A stretch of 7,186 nt of DNA from Aequorivita sp. (GTDB lineage: Bacteria > Bacteroidota > Bacteroidia > Flavobacteriales > Flavobacteriaceae): assembly GCA_002733915.1 (NCBI GenBank), contig NVXN01000008.1, forward strand, positions 48,950 through 56,135. The letters are read 5' to 3'. A model generated the notes under the pieces. It ran no database searches. It worked only from the letters and a program-made list of their open reading frames with translations, and was not told where the DNA came from. This document shows positions 6,950 to 7,186 of the stretch, piece by piece. A program made the position numbers and the translations under genes. Position 1 is the stretch's first letter; each line of letters begins with the position of its first letter.

Positions 6950-7186
6950 TTAAAATTCGAGTTCCACCAAATGGGGGCAATGGTCGCTGTGCATTGCATC
7001 GGGCAGGATTACGGCCCGTTTTAGGTTATCCAATAATGGTTCCGAAACCAAATTGTAATCTATTCGCCAACCCTTATTGTTATTTCTGGCATTGGCGCGG
7101 TAGCTCCACCAAGTATAATTGTGCGGTTCTTTATTGAAATGTCGAAAACTATCAATGAATCCACTTTTCATAAAACCGTCCAGCCA
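6950..7186 (-). CDS. xth: Exodeoxyribonuclease III / AP endonuclease family, C-terminal part only
   Basis: The frame runs into the window from the right edge and ends with TAA at 6952-6950, giving 78 residues of the C-terminus. It shows the end of the endonuclease/exonuclease/phosphatase fold: a GFIDSFR helix, HNYTWWSYRANARNNNKGWRIDY and the terminal SDHCP. The Asp of WRIDY and the Asp-His of SDH correspond to catalytic Asp229, Asp258 and His259 of E. coli exonuclease III. The enzyme would cut DNA at abasic sites and remove 3'-blocking groups in base excision repair. The catalytic N-terminal part is outside the window, so the exact subfamily and length cannot be checked. It is the first visible gene of a minus-strand run with the DUF2255-like gene 10 bases downstream. 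Confidence 0.93.
   Translation of the reverse strand, partial: WLDGFMKSGFIDSFRHFNKEPHNYTWWSYRANARNNNKGWRIDYNLVSEPLLDNLKRAVILPDAMHSDHCPHLVELEF

Noticed and set aside
6940..6999. Upstream ATG at 6999 for the DUF2255-like protein
   Set aside because: It would overlap the end of the nuclease gene by about 50 bases, and the added residues are simply that gene's conserved C-terminus read in another frame.

Overview
The window looks like ordinary chromosomal DNA from a member of the Bacteroidota, most likely a flavobacterium (Flavobacteriaceae). The pointers are moderate to low GC, AT-rich short intergenic gaps, genes without recognisable Shine-Dalgarno sequences, and a histidine kinase whose sensor is built from two-component-regulator propeller repeats followed by a Y_Y_Y domain, an architecture typical of this phylum. 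The genus cannot be fixed from the sequence alone. Gene density is very high. Almost every base is coding, and no tRNA, rRNA, CRISPR, insertion sequence or phage gene was seen.

Layout. (1) Bases 1-2641, minus strand: a large membrane sensor histidine kinase. It reads without interruption for 880 codons from its start and is cut off inside its ATPase domain by the left edge. (2) Bases 2642-2688: a 47-base divergent, AT-rich promoter gap holding a perfect 12-base palindrome. (3) Bases 2689-4050, plus strand: radA, a complete DNA repair ATPase. (4) Bases 4158-5522, plus strand: an acyl-CoA dehydrogenase related to glutaryl-CoA dehydrogenase, with an extra N-terminal segment and without two residues that the glutaryl enzyme uses. 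(5) A compact minus-strand operon enters from the right edge: the C-terminal part of an exodeoxyribonuclease III-type nuclease (6950-7186), a small DUF2255-like protein (6553-6939) and a Tas-type aldo/keto reductase (5519-6556). The last two overlap by ATGA. The operon meets the acyl-CoA dehydrogenase tail to tail, with both stop codons sharing TTAA.

Working together. RadA and the ExoIII-like nuclease are both DNA repair proteins but lie in separate transcription units. The DUF2255-like protein and the reductase are probably made in a coupled fashion. The kinase most likely passes its signal to a response regulator, perhaps encoded just beyond base 1. I found no strong evidence of a new defence system or mobile element. 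The points most worth a second look are the altered acyl-CoA dehydrogenase, its N-terminal extension, and the uncharacterised protein coupled to tas.
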